Below are positions 44,655 to 53,811 of a DNA stretch of 64,000 nucleotides, piece by piece. A model generated the notes under the pieces. The model was not told the origin of the DNA. It did no database searches and was given only the letters and a program-made list of their open reading frames with translations. Origin of the DNA: Bifiguratus adelaidae (Eukaryota; Mucoromycota; Endogonomycetes; Endogonales); NCBI GenBank assembly GCA_002261195.1, contig MVBO01000061.1:1-64000 (forward strand), given 5' to 3'. Position numbers and translations under genes: made by a program. Within the stretch, counting starts at the first letter, position 1. Every line of letters starts with the position of its first letter.

Positions 44655-44892
44655 TGTGACCAAAGAGACATTCCCTAGGTATTCATGCCATGATCCAGAT
44701 CCAAATCCAAATCCAAATGCCAATGCTATCCTTTTCCCGCCATCGATGGACATCTGAGAGCCGTGGATCCGCTGTCTCTCCTACTCACCGACGCTTAATT
44801 CTCATCTTCTGTCGATCCTCCTGATGAATGTGGGTGTTCATGACGACATTCTCACACAAATTCATGCATTGGAGCACTCCGCACCCTATATG

Positions 44893-44900
44893 TATATAAG
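44893..44900 (+). promoter_or_regulatory. TATA box of the MLRQ-like gene
   Basis: TATATAAG matches the TATA consensus and lies 84 nt upstream of the ATG at 44984. Confidence 0.5.
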
Positions 44901-44983
44901 CAGAGTAAGTGAGAGAGAGTGGCGAAGGCCGCAAAGTCTAAGGTTTATCCACAGCTCACTCTTTTGTTATTCACTCTCTGATC

Positions 44984-45228
44984 ATGGTTGCAACAAAGTA
45001 CATGCTGCATGATACAAACGGTATGGCGGGCCGTTTGCGCAAATTACGCTCCATGCCACCCGAGTTGCTTCCTCTCGCCATTGTGGTAGGCATGGGTATC
45101 ACCGGCAAGTAGTCATTGTAGGGCTCGACCTTGGGACTAACGCATGGGATCGGGATGTAGGTGCCGTGTTCGCCATGGGTCATAAACTCTATACGGATCC
45201 ATCGCTGCGTGGATTGAAACGTGAATAG
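44984..45228 (+). CDS. Small MLRQ/NDUFA4-like mitochondrial inner-membrane protein
   Basis: A two-exon gene of about 62 codons. Exon 1 starts MVATKYMLHDTNGMAGRLRK. It continues with PPELLPLAIVVGMGITGAVF across the intron, a single hydrophobic segment, then AMGHKLYTDPSLRGLKRE and TAG at 45226-45228. Size, one membrane segment near the middle and the H/Y-K-x-x-TDPxLR ending resemble the MLRQ/B12D family linked to respiratory complexes I and IV. The intron at 45105-45160 is GC-AG (donor GCAAGT); a GT donor two bases on would break the frame. Assignment is by overall pattern, so it is tentative. Confidence 0.6.
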
Positions 45229-45528
45229 GGATTGCAGGGGCGTCTCTTTTGTCTCTGTGTAATAGTTATGATGGAACAAGGAATTGGGATCCATCGGATT
45301 CATTGTTTATATCCCTTTGGACTTGTGTTGCTCTGTGTACATAGGGTATGGTTTTCACATTCCCCTTGCTTTTCGTTCGGGGATAAGAAAAAGAGGACGG
45401 AGGATGGATAGGATCTCTTACATTGAATTACACTAGATGACTCGGCCGTGGCTGACGATAACGGTGGTCGAGGGTATACAAGATAAAATTCCAGTCCGAG
45501 CCGGAGAGGCCAAACAAGCAGCCTCGTT
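45229..45528. other. Convergent intergenic region
   Basis: These 300 bases separate the stops of two convergent genes. They presumably hold both 3' UTRs. AAGAAAAAGAGG and TTTTCGTTC stretches are present, but I see no terminator-like structure or gene. Confidence 0.4.
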
Positions 45529-46391
45529 TCAATGCCTTACGAAATCGACGCCCAGCATCGACATCGAAAAAACATCAATCCACAGGATAAATAGCACGAT
45601 CCAAGACCATCCCATCCCTATCCACGTCTGCAACGAACGGATCGAGATGCCTCCACTCGTCGGCTGATTGCTCACGACACCATTCTCGGCGCAAAGACCG
45701 TCTACCAACGGATCCTTGGGACAACATCCTGCACCGGGATAATCGAGACCACTGGTGTTTTGCGCATTGTACCCAGCCCATTGAGAGCAATCAACTTCGT
45801 CATAGGTGGCCATCCAGGTGCCTAGATCGTAGCCAAAGGGTTGTGGAAAGAAGGACGAGGGTATCGAGTCTTGGGAGATGTCAAAATGGACCCAGGCACC
45901 GTGTTGATTGGGTGTTGTGTCGGTTTGAGCACACCTAGCGACGCAGACAGGCGGTTAGTCTCGATCTACCATCCATGATCCTGTGTTCCAAGGCCTCCTC
46001 CTTACCACTCGAGGTTGGGATCCGCTGCAGGACACATGTCAACAATCTTGACAACGGTATGAGGCGGGTTAGATGTGATGGTGTAGGGTTGGGTGCTATC
46101 GACGGCGTATTGCAAGCTCACGGCAAAACAACGACCGCAACCTGGCCCTGACCCACCCACATTGGAGCCATAGGCGTTCTGATTGATGGCTAAAGCGTTC
46201 GCTCGTCAATAGCCCACCAATTCTTGGCCAGATGACTTACCGGCAACGGGAAAGGCGTTCGCACCCGTCTTGCAGTCGCATGCACCGACATTGCTGCCCA
46301 GTGCGTAATGCGTCACCGTCGCTGTTCCGTTCGACGGCAACTTGTACGCCAGCCCATAGCCCACCAACAGGAAGCCCAACCACGGCTTCAT
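45529..46391 (-). CDS. Secreted double-psi-beta-barrel (expansin/GH45-like) protein with C-terminal anchor
   Basis: A signal peptide (MKPWLGFLLVGYGLAYKL) leads into a Cys-rich domain. It has THYALGSNVGACDCKTGANA, NQNAYGSN, GPGCGRCFAVSLQYAVD, VVKIVDMCPAADPNLEWC and HGAWVHFDIS, a six-cysteine-plus layout and Asp residues that match barwin/expansin-like barrels and GH45 endoglucanases. After more cysteines the protein ends with a hydrophobic segment (WIGMGWSWIVLFILWIDVF), a single TM or GPI-signal-like tail. It probably acts on, or is anchored at, the cell wall. Two introns (near 45935-46003 and 46193-46241). The start lies 36 nt downstream of the NAT9 stop on the same strand. Confidence 0.7.
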
Positions 46392-46427
46392 CCAACCACA
46401 GAAGCAGAAGTGTTCTAAAACGACCGT

Positions 46428-47284
46428 TTATTCCCACTGCAGGTGAAGCGCGCGTCTATAGTGCTCGTTTACGTCTGCTTTACTGCTCTCTAGCTCCAAG
46501 GTGACTTCCTTAAAGATGGAAGACTCGGACACCTTGCGAAAGCCTAGCTTCTCAAACATGTGGATACTTGAAGGGTTATCGAACGAGATCTTGGATTGAA
46601 AGGTGCGAATGTTCAAGACATGGATGGCTAGAAGAGATGAGATCAAGAGTGAGTAATAGGATGCACGCAGCAGGGACCACTGACCATAGCCCATCATGAG
46701 CCGTGTGGCTTCAATGCCTCGTCCTTGACCTCGATAGGCTTCTTCAGCAATCATGATCTCCACTTCCGCTAGCGTGAGGTCCTCCACGTCTGTCAGAAAG
46801 AGATTGACATCTCCAATCATGACTATAGCCTGTTAAGCAACGCGCGCCTCCATCAGCTGTTAGTGCCTACCTGCATCCTTGATGTCCTCGGCGCTAAAGC
46901 TGGACCGATCCTTGCCGGGAGGCATCGCCAGCATGATGAAGGTGCATTCTACCGCGCGTATTTGAGTTGTCATGGTTCTTCACGACGCTTCCACACTCAC
47001 TATTGTCATCCACGTGCCATGAGGCTTGCATGGCATACTCTTCCTCGAGCGTCAATGGTTCAGACGCTGTCATGGCTACATGTCATGTGAACACCTTCAC
47101 ATGTTACAGGCACTCACTATGCTTTACCTTGCAAGAAGGGAGACTGCATCCAGCGGTGATACACCTCCACATGCTCTCGTCGATAAGGCACCAACACCAC
47201 CGACTCACCCACCTATGATCGCTTAGAAACCCCAATCTCAATCTGCTTCACACTTACCACCACCGTCTTTTCATTGACGCGCAT
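46428..47284 (-). CDS. NAT9: N-acetyltransferase 9-like (GNAT) protein
   Basis: The start MRVNEKTVVVGESVVLVPYR, followed by REHVEVYHRWMQSPFLQ and ASEPLTLEEEYAMQASWHVD, is the typical NAT9 N-terminus. The acetyl-CoA loop is EEAYRGQGRGIEATRLMMGY, near 46700-46745. The C-terminal part has NPSSIHMFEKLGFRKVSESS. Animal NAT9 is linked to microtubule stability; in fungi the role is unclear. Four or five short introns. The ATG (47282-47284) is nearly back to back with the possible start of the FUS-like gene. Confidence 0.88.
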
Positions 47285-47287
47285 AGG

Positions 47288-48455
47288 ATGGATGCAAGCT
47301 ATGGTTACGGATCATGTTGGTGTAGCGCATATGACACTTGCGCGCCGTGTGCTTATGGCTGATTTAGACGATGGAGCTGGATCCGGGGAGGGGTATCGTG
47401 GTGGATACGATTCGCGCCGGAATGAAGGATCACATGGTAGGTAGAGGAAGAGCAAGAGAGAGGTCAAGAGTCCCGCGTGAGTTTGCGCGGGATTAAGTGG
47501 CGAGCGAGCCTGTGCGAGCAAAGCGACAAGAAAGCGACAAGGAGGGGGAGAAGGAGCTGGGGAGTGTGACTAAACGAGTGCGCGATCGCTCACACTACGG
47601 TATTCTAGGTGACCCAGCAGCCCCAGCCATGGAGAAGTCTCCCGACACCATCTACATTAGCGGTCTATCGGAAGAAGTGACCGAAGACAAGCTGGCTCAG
47701 CACTTTGGATCCATCGGTATCATCAAGACGGATCGCAAGACCAATGGACCCAAGATATGGTTGTATATGGACAAGGCGACTGGAAAGCCTAAAGGCGATG
47801 CTACCTTGACCTATGATGACCCTCCCACGTCGGATGCAGCCATAGAGTGGTTTGATGGTACGTGTCGTTATTGGTTTCATCGACGCGTTATAAGAGAGGA
47901 GAGCACTCAATTGCAGGTGTGATGTAGGCAAAGAGTTTTTAGGCAAGGTCATCCATGTTCAAAAGGCGGAACGCAAGGTGTGGACGGGTGGATCTGGACG
48001 TGGTGGACGAGGAGGTGGACGAGGAGGTCGAGGAGGGTTCCGTGGAGGAAGAGGAGGGTATGAGGGAGGAGGTGGCGGTGGCGGCGGAGGCGGCGGAGGA
48101 GCTCGAGAGGGCGATTGGGCCTGTTCTAGGTAAGATCAGAAGACAAGCATGGCCAGGATAGGGATCTCTCAAGACCTGACTTCTCTGGTTGAATCACTGC
48201 AGCTGTGGAGCCAACAATTTCGCGCGACGATTCGAATGCTTCAAATGTCACGCCCAAAAAGCCGGCGGTGGATCCTCGGGAGGCGACTCCTATGGTAGTC
48301 GAGGAGGTCGTGGCAGGGATGATCGTGGCCGCGATCGTGACCATGGCCGGGGAGGCGATTATGATTCACGGGACGCTTACAGCCGCTACGATGGTGGTGG
48401 CAAGGCCGATAGTCGGTCGTCGGATCGACGTGATAGGCGTGCAGGTCCCTATTAG
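47288..48455 (+). CDS. FUS/TAF15-like protein: RRM, RGG tract and RanBP2 zinc finger
   Basis: The domain order resembles FUS/EWS/TAF15 and fungal or plant relatives. A Gly/Tyr-rich N-terminus comes first, then an RRM (DTIYISGLSEEVTEDKLAQH near 47648; KPKGDATLTYDD), an RGG stretch (about 47993-48110) and a RanBP2-type zinc finger. The finger reads C-x2-C-x10-C-x2-C and is split by an intron (DWACSS / CGANNFARRFECFKC). A second RGG/RD-rich tail (GRGRDDRGRDRDHGRGG) follows. Such proteins bind RNA and act in transcription and splicing. The 5' end is uncertain. ATG 47288 gives MDASYGYGS after splicing a weak donor; ATG 47355 gives MADLDDGAGSG without it. The intron before the RRM exon is also unclear. 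Confidence 0.75.
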
Positions 48456-48700
48456 AGAGCGCGCCCATTGTATCATGTCCCAAAAAACCAAATGCTCTCG
48501 TTGAGGATCGTCGATCGTTCGGCACCCAATTTACCGTTCCACCATCTTGAAATCTGAGATTTGGAACACTCACCTGTCATCCCTGTCAAAGGAAGCCTAG
48601 CTTGCCTCTATTTCATTCTGTACTGTTTGGCCTCACCGTTGACGCACATTCTTTGGCTTTCTTCTCGTTTAACCTTCCATACTTAACCACAACCACTGCC

Positions 48701-49384
48701 ATGTCACTGTTTGGCAAGATTGATGTAGAGACACCAAAGTACATCTCGTTGAAAAGACGCCAGTCTACGAAATACGTCGATATCCCCCTGCACTCCATGC
48801 CACCGTCCATATGGGCGTGAAGAGCACCGATAGGTCGCAATCCAATGGCTTTCGGTCGTTGGCAGGGTATATCTTTGGAGGGAACAAGAAGCGCGGTTCG
48901 ACGTCGGCTGAAAAGATTGCCATGGTAAGGACCTACGTTGTGGGTGTAGGATGCCACGGAAAGCTTATGATTAGTGTAGACGGGTCCAGTCTTGATTGAT
49001 CCCCAAGCGTCCTCCATCAAGGAGCCCACGTCCGCTACTCCCGAAACCCAGCAAACCACGGATGAGAGCCCCATGACCATGACCTTTATCATGCCATCCA
49101 AATACCAATGTTTGGACGACTTGCCTATCCCCAATGATAGCAAGATCAAATTGACGCAAGTGTCTGAGCGTACCTTTGCTGCCATTACGTTCTCAGGCAC
49201 CGCTTCAGAAGCCAAATGTCAAGAACAAGAGGATAAACTCAAACAAGAGCTCAAGATGGATAGGGATGTGAAGGTGATTGATCCGAGTGCAAAAGGTATT
49301 GCTGCCTTTTATAATCCACCTTGGACGATCCCGTGGTATCGTACCAATGAGATCCTTGTGCCTGTAGAATACGTCAAGCAGTGA
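48701..49384 (+). CDS. SOUL heme-binding family protein, apparent frameshift
   Basis: The start MSLFGKIDVETPKYISLK matches the SOUL/HEBP N-terminus. The next conserved strand, TPVYEIRRYPPALHATVH, is one base out of frame. The switch sits at the A run 48752-48755. Downstream the frame stays open through FRSLAGYIFGGNKKR and EKIAM, then a spliced exon with MTMTFIMPSKYQCLDDLPIP, AAITFSGTASEAKCQEQ and YNPPWTIPWYRTNEILVPVE. An intron lies at about 48924-48985. No splice solution repairs the break. One extra A would restore a typical family sequence, so a homopolymer sequencing error, a recent mutation or slippage are the options. SOUL proteins bind haem; the cellular role is not settled. Confidence 0.75.
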
Positions 49385-49448
49385 GAGCAAAAGAGAGAGA
49401 AAGCGAGATGTATGTACATTTGAGGGTATATTTGTATCGCTTTGCAAC

Positions 49449-49905
49449 TCATACAGGTGCACCTATAACCTCGTCCCATTGCATCGAGACAGTGCCTGAT
49501 GGGGTCGTGGAAGTCTGAGGCGCCATGGTGGACAAGGACGACGGCCTAACGCTCCCCGTGGACGAAGAGAGCACATAGGTCTCTCGTTCTTGATGACTAC
49601 TCATCGTCACCAGCTTGTACCCTCGCGCCTCCAAAATGTCGAGCACGGGCGCTAGTGTAAACTCTCCCATACGCGGTGAGTGCGTCAAGCGAATGAGAAG
49701 CGTTCTTGGAGGCCACAGGTATTCTTACTGCGCATGAGCACCATGTCGCACTCGCTTGCATCCACTCACCAGGTGCTTTCTCGACGTGGTGCACGCCGTG
49801 TCGATTCTCCTTTTGCTTAAACTCTTCATACAAGTCGTTCAGAAGGTCTTGTGGACCATCCAAGGTGATGTTGTTATGCAGGTCGTATCGCACGATAAGG
49901 TGCAT
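49449..49905 (-). CDS. Small unknown protein, possibly GFRP-like
   Basis: Two exons joined over a 46-nt intron give about 137 residues: MHLIVRYDLHNNITLDG, DLLNDLYEEFKQKENRHGVH, EYLWPPRTLLIRLTHSPRMG, FTLAPVLDILEARGYKLVTM, then a Ser/Thr-rich tail. The PVLDILEARGYKLVTM segment recalls the C-terminal strand of GTP cyclohydrolase I feedback regulatory protein (GFRP), but the similarity is short and I cannot confirm it. No signal peptide or membrane segment. Convergent with the SOUL gene (64 nt). Confidence 0.45.
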
Positions 49906-49976
49906 GGCCAACAAATTGATGGGCTAAACGGCCCCTGTCATGTCTCGCCCACAGCCATTGTTTCATCTTGTGCAGC

Positions 49977-50006
49977 CCTCCTTCTCCTTCTCCTTCTCCT
50001 TCTCCC
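49977..50006. repeat. TTCTCC hexamer microsatellite
   Basis: About five tandem copies of the 6-mer CTTCTC/TTCTCC, followed by CCCC. It lies in the gap between the small unknown gene (minus) and the KNH1-like gene (plus), about 160 nt upstream of the latter's start. Confidence 0.8.
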
Positions 50007-50092
50007 CACGGAATAAACATTCGGATTGTCATTGCGACCGCGTGGCCTCTCCACGAATAGCACAATCCCTGTTTCACGGCAACAATGCATGT

Positions 50093-50101
50093 ATATATAT
50101 C
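50093..50101 (+). promoter_or_regulatory. TATA-like element of the KNH1-like gene
   Basis: A TATATATAT run lies about 65 nt upstream of the ATG at 50164, a plausible TATA box position. Confidence 0.4.
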
Positions 50102-50163
50102 CCGAGGCGTATCTAGAACTGGGACACCCTTGACGTTGCGCGCGCACGTTTGTGTCTCTTGCG

Positions 50164-50733
50164 ATGAAGTGGTGGGCGCTCGTCGTGCTTGCGGCTGTAG
50201 CGCATGCTGTTCCCTTGCACAAGAACATTGTCTATCTACCCAAGAGTAAGGCATTGTGCCAAAATAAGCGCCATGGGGATGATACACGCCAGCTGACTCT
50301 CTCTCTCTCTTTCTAGTTTTGGTACCTGATAGCCACACCGTATGGCATACGGGTGAGCAACATGTTGTTGTTTGGTAAGTGCGCAAAGGCTCGTCACCCT
50401 TCCGCTAGAAGTCAACCTCTCAACGAGCTATTCCAGGGATCCTTCCGGTATACCTCACGGCACTCGTGGCATGATTATGCTCGGTCATCAACGCCAGAGC
50501 GACTCAACGAGCACCTGAGTAAGTGACTTTGGCGTTGGGACCTCACCGCACGCTACTCTATGGCTCACATGACCATCGTTATAGATCAAACCTTGGCGCA
50601 GGGATTTGACCTGTCTACTGGCAACACGTCGGTCACCGTACCGACCGACATACCCACCAGACATGACTATATCATTGTACTCTTTGGAGATAGCGGTAAT
50701 GCTTCTCCTCGCTTTACCGTTGTAAACAAGTAA
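50164..50733 (+). CDS. Secreted KRE9/KNH1-like cell-wall protein
   Basis: The signal peptide is MKWWALVVLAAVAHA. The mature part has the N-terminal fold of Kre9/Knh1 and Ser-Thr-rich GPI-anchored proteins: VPDSHTVWHTGEQHVVVWDP, SGIPHGTRGMIMLG, NQTLAQGFDLSTGNTSVTVP, DYIIVLFGDSGNASPRFTVV. It ends right after this domain (NK, TAA 50731-50733), so it is a short, unanchored form. Three introns. Within exon 3 (about 50475-50515) the expected frame into the canonical donor at 50518 seems shifted by one base. In frame A a TGA appears at the junction. Alternatively, a poor donor at about 50481 would avoid the stop. Related proteins affect beta-1,6-glucan assembly in yeast; the role here is inferred. 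Confidence 0.7.
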
Positions 50734-50785
50734 ATCTTGTGAAAGAGTGTGACATTCAGTGTTCAATGGTGCTTTTGACCTTGCC

Positions 50786-51841
50786 ATGAGTTCAGAGGAA
50801 GAACAAGACTATATGTCTGCAGACTTTGTGACTGCAGAGACGCCAAGGGAAGAAGAAACGTACTCGCAAAAGCGCAAGCGTCAGATTGTCCAACAACTGG
50901 AACGGGGCAAGACCAAGTCGCGTAAAGTGTTGGAGGCAGAGGCACGAGAAGAGGGACTCGCAAAGGCGATCGAGGATGACAATCGTGGTAAGCGCATGCT
51001 CTTAAAGATGGGATTTAAGTAGGTTGTCAAGCGTTGGCGAGTGGTGCACGGCGCTGAGGCTAAAACGTGTCCTTAGAGAAGGATCGACGTTGGGACAGAC
51101 CGACAATGGTGCAGCTCTCCGACAGCCGCTTGAAGTCGTCATGCGAGCAGGCAAGAAGGGCATAGGACTCGAATCGGTGCAAAAGGAAGCACAACGACAA
51201 CAGGAAGCCAAGCAGATGCACCAAGAAGTTTCACATCGGGTCGATTTTCGAAAGAAGCAGATGGAGCGGTTCTCCGAGGAGAAGATCAAGCGACAAGTGC
51301 ATGCGGCCAGTAAGCTGTGTGTTGATTTGGATGACAAAAAGGTACGTGATCGTATTGCTGCGCGTGCCTATCTGATTCACGTATGTAGGGCATTACGGTA
51401 AGCACATTGATAGCTTTAGATACGGTGGAAATAGACACTTATGCATGTTAGGACAATCCTTTGACAGCACTTTATCTCGAAGAGCAAAAAGCCGCCGACG
51501 CCGCCAAAGAAGAACGCAATGCGTTTGGCGAACTGGTCGTCAAACCCGCCAAGGAAGACGATACATCTCCGTTGACCGTATTTGAGACAGAGCAAGAAGG
51601 CGAGCAAGAGGATTCATCGTTCAAGGAACGCGTACAGGCGTTGCGTCAGTCAACCGTAAGTGGGTGCTCAAATTTTGAATGGTCTTTAAAGCAGCCAGCT
51701 TAGCTTGCCGTGCAATTGGAACAAATCTTGAGCTATTTGCGAGTAACCCATCATTACTGCTTTTGGTGCGGTGCGCTATACAATGATGCAGAGGATCTCG
51801 CTGAATACTGTCCTGGCGAAACTGAGGAGGACCACGATTAG
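50786..51841 (+). CDS. G-patch protein GPATCH11-like
   Basis: The start MSSEEEQDYMSADFV and the helix ETYSQKRKRQIVQQLERGKT and LEAEAREEGLAKAIEDDNRG match GPATCH11 (CCDC75). The G-patch core is split by an intron: MLLKMGFK, then REGSTLG, LEVVMRAGKKGIG. The C-terminal part carries the family's zinc-finger-like end (YLRVTHHYCFWCGALYNDAE, CPGETEEDHD). G-patch proteins usually activate DEAH helicases; GPATCH11 is nuclear and its exact job is poorly known. The start is 52 nt after the KNH1-like stop. Confidence 0.85.
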
Positions 51842-51978
51842 AGACATTGCGACTGCCCGGTTAAACGTCTCGCAGCATGACATTACTACCGCAACGCTGT
51901 CAACATCTGCAAGAGTCCTTTTGTTTTTGCGCAACATGATGCAATGGTACACGCAATCTATGATGGGATATATCTCGT

Positions 51979-53538
51979 CTATCGCCGCCTTTTTGACATC
52001 CATATATGCCTCACATGTCCAGCAACACCGAACACGTTCTCAAAATCATGACCTTGAATGAATTCGACCCCGATCCAAGCGTTTATGAGATAGAAGGCTA
52101 GACTAGCAAGCCAGATACCGTAGAATGTGTTTTGCGCTTGGAATTCTAGATAGTACGCTTCATAGAGCCAAGAAGCCTGTCCCAGCACCCATCCGCATGC
52201 CATCAAGAGTCCCTTGTAGCGAAATGATATCTCTGTAGACGGTAATATCAACGGAAAAAAGCAAATGTACCACATGAAATACTGGCTGTATGTCAGCGAA
52301 AAAGTTCATAATACCTCTTTCGAGACGCTCACCTGTGAGGTACACACTTTGTTGAGCATGACAAAAGCCCATGTCTGGATAAAGGCGGCAAAGAAAATAT
52401 CCTTGCCGAAGACGAGACCTAGGATAGTGCATACGAGCAACTGCGGGACAAAGGTGACGAGACCAAGCAAGTGAGATGAATCGGAAACGGTGGAAAGGGT
52501 GGCTGGAGATGAAAAGGTGAGGTACATGTAGTAGAACCATGGTGAGAAATTATGTCGGTGATCTTGTCGAGTGAGGTGATAGAGGAGGGATTCGTCCAGG
52601 AATGCCATGCCGTAGCTAGGACAAGGTCGCCTATAAGTTTACAAACACGCTGCTTGACATACTCACCTTTTGTACATGAGTCCAGTCAGTAGGAAGAACA
52701 CCGATCCACTGGCCAATCCAAAGCATATCCTAGCAGGATTGAACAAGGCCATGATTTGTGGCGGTAGTGCCTGTATGCGCTCCTTCAGTCCCAGCCGCGT
52801 ATTCGAATTAGGAGCTGGTGTCTGATCATCTCGCTCGCGTATCCAAAAGACACCCTCGCCATTTGTCTTGAATGCATCGACGCTTTGCAAATTGACCAAT
52901 CCCAATGCATCAAGACAGTAAATCAGCTTTTCCCAAAGGAATCGCATCTGCCATTCGTCCGTCCAGGTGAAGCGAGCATCCAGTAGAACGAGTATGGGTA
53001 TAGCGTAAAGTATAGGATAAATCTTCAAATGTACGCTGGTACCATACAAGACACAGGCCACCCAAAATCGGCCCGAAAAAAGACACCAAAATGTCCCGAG
53101 CACCAAGGCAGCCATAAGCGATTCCGCGCTGCCTCGTGTAGAAATATTGGCAACCATGGGATTCAGCAACCATATGGCCGCGTAACCACACGCTCTATCC
53201 TCCTCCATGCCGCGTAACCGTAAAATTGCATGAACAAACCATCCGGCTACCAAGTCTCCGAGCACAAACAAGCATTTTCCAAAGGCAGGATGCAGCCAAA
53301 TATTGGGTGTAAGTACGATGGCAAGTAACGGTGTATATCGATAGGTTTCGCGAAGGTATGGCGATTGCTTGTTGTGGACGTAACGCGCAGCGTCCGTAAA
53401 CACCACATAGTCAATGTCGGTATACTTCACGGCAAAATGAGCGTCTTGATATTCACCGTACAGAAGCATGCCCACATGCAGCACGATAGACAGCACCATG
53501 AGCGGTCGTAGCCTGACTGTAGGTAGCCATGGGGACAT
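51979..53538 (-). CDS. GPI14: GPI mannosyltransferase 1 (PIG-M/GPI14)
   Basis: This ER enzyme adds the first alpha-1,4-linked mannose to the GPI core from dolichol-phosphate-mannose. It is a GT-C multi-pass protein. The lumenal catalytic motif is DxD in KYTDIDYVVFTDAARYV, near the N-terminus. Next comes SPYLRETYRYTPLLAIVLTP, then many membrane segments (AAIWLLNPMVANISTRGSAE, LKIYPILYAIPILVLLDARF). Later exons have HNFSPWFYYMYLTF and the last FFPLILPSTEISFRYKGLLM. The C-terminus MSKRRR is basic, as for ER membrane proteins. Introns near 52613-52668 and 52276-52335. Convergent with GPATCH11 (137 nt). Confidence 0.93.
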
Positions 53539-53811
53539 GCTATCGACGAGTGTGAATTAGAGGCAGGTGTTTGTAGCTGTCCAAACAAGGTAATATAACT
53601 CATTCATTTAATTCATTAAATACATCATAATTTGGTGTTACACATGCCTTGCTGACTCTTCTTTCAGCGTGCTGACCCTTGCGCATCTCTCTCTCACACG
53701 TCGTGGATGCACGGCATAAGGGTTGCGCTGGACTAGACGACAACCGCTTTTGATATCTGGTTTGGTTGATCTTGCTATTACTGACTTTGCGCCGGTCAAC
53801 CTACAGTCATC

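Larger units (their letters stand above)
44521..44983. promoter_or_regulatory. Divergent region, hydrolase / MLRQ-like gene
   Basis: These 463 bases lie between two start codons on opposite strands. They hold a purine tract (44561-44654), a short hexamer repeat (ATCCAA units, about 44695-44717) and a TATA box for the plus-strand gene (44893-44900). No coding sequence is supported. Confidence 0.55.

Noticed and set aside
44971-45303. Minus-strand open frame of 110 codons over the MLRQ-like gene
   Set aside because: It is antisense to a two-exon gene with a TATA box and a membrane segment, and has no domain of its own.
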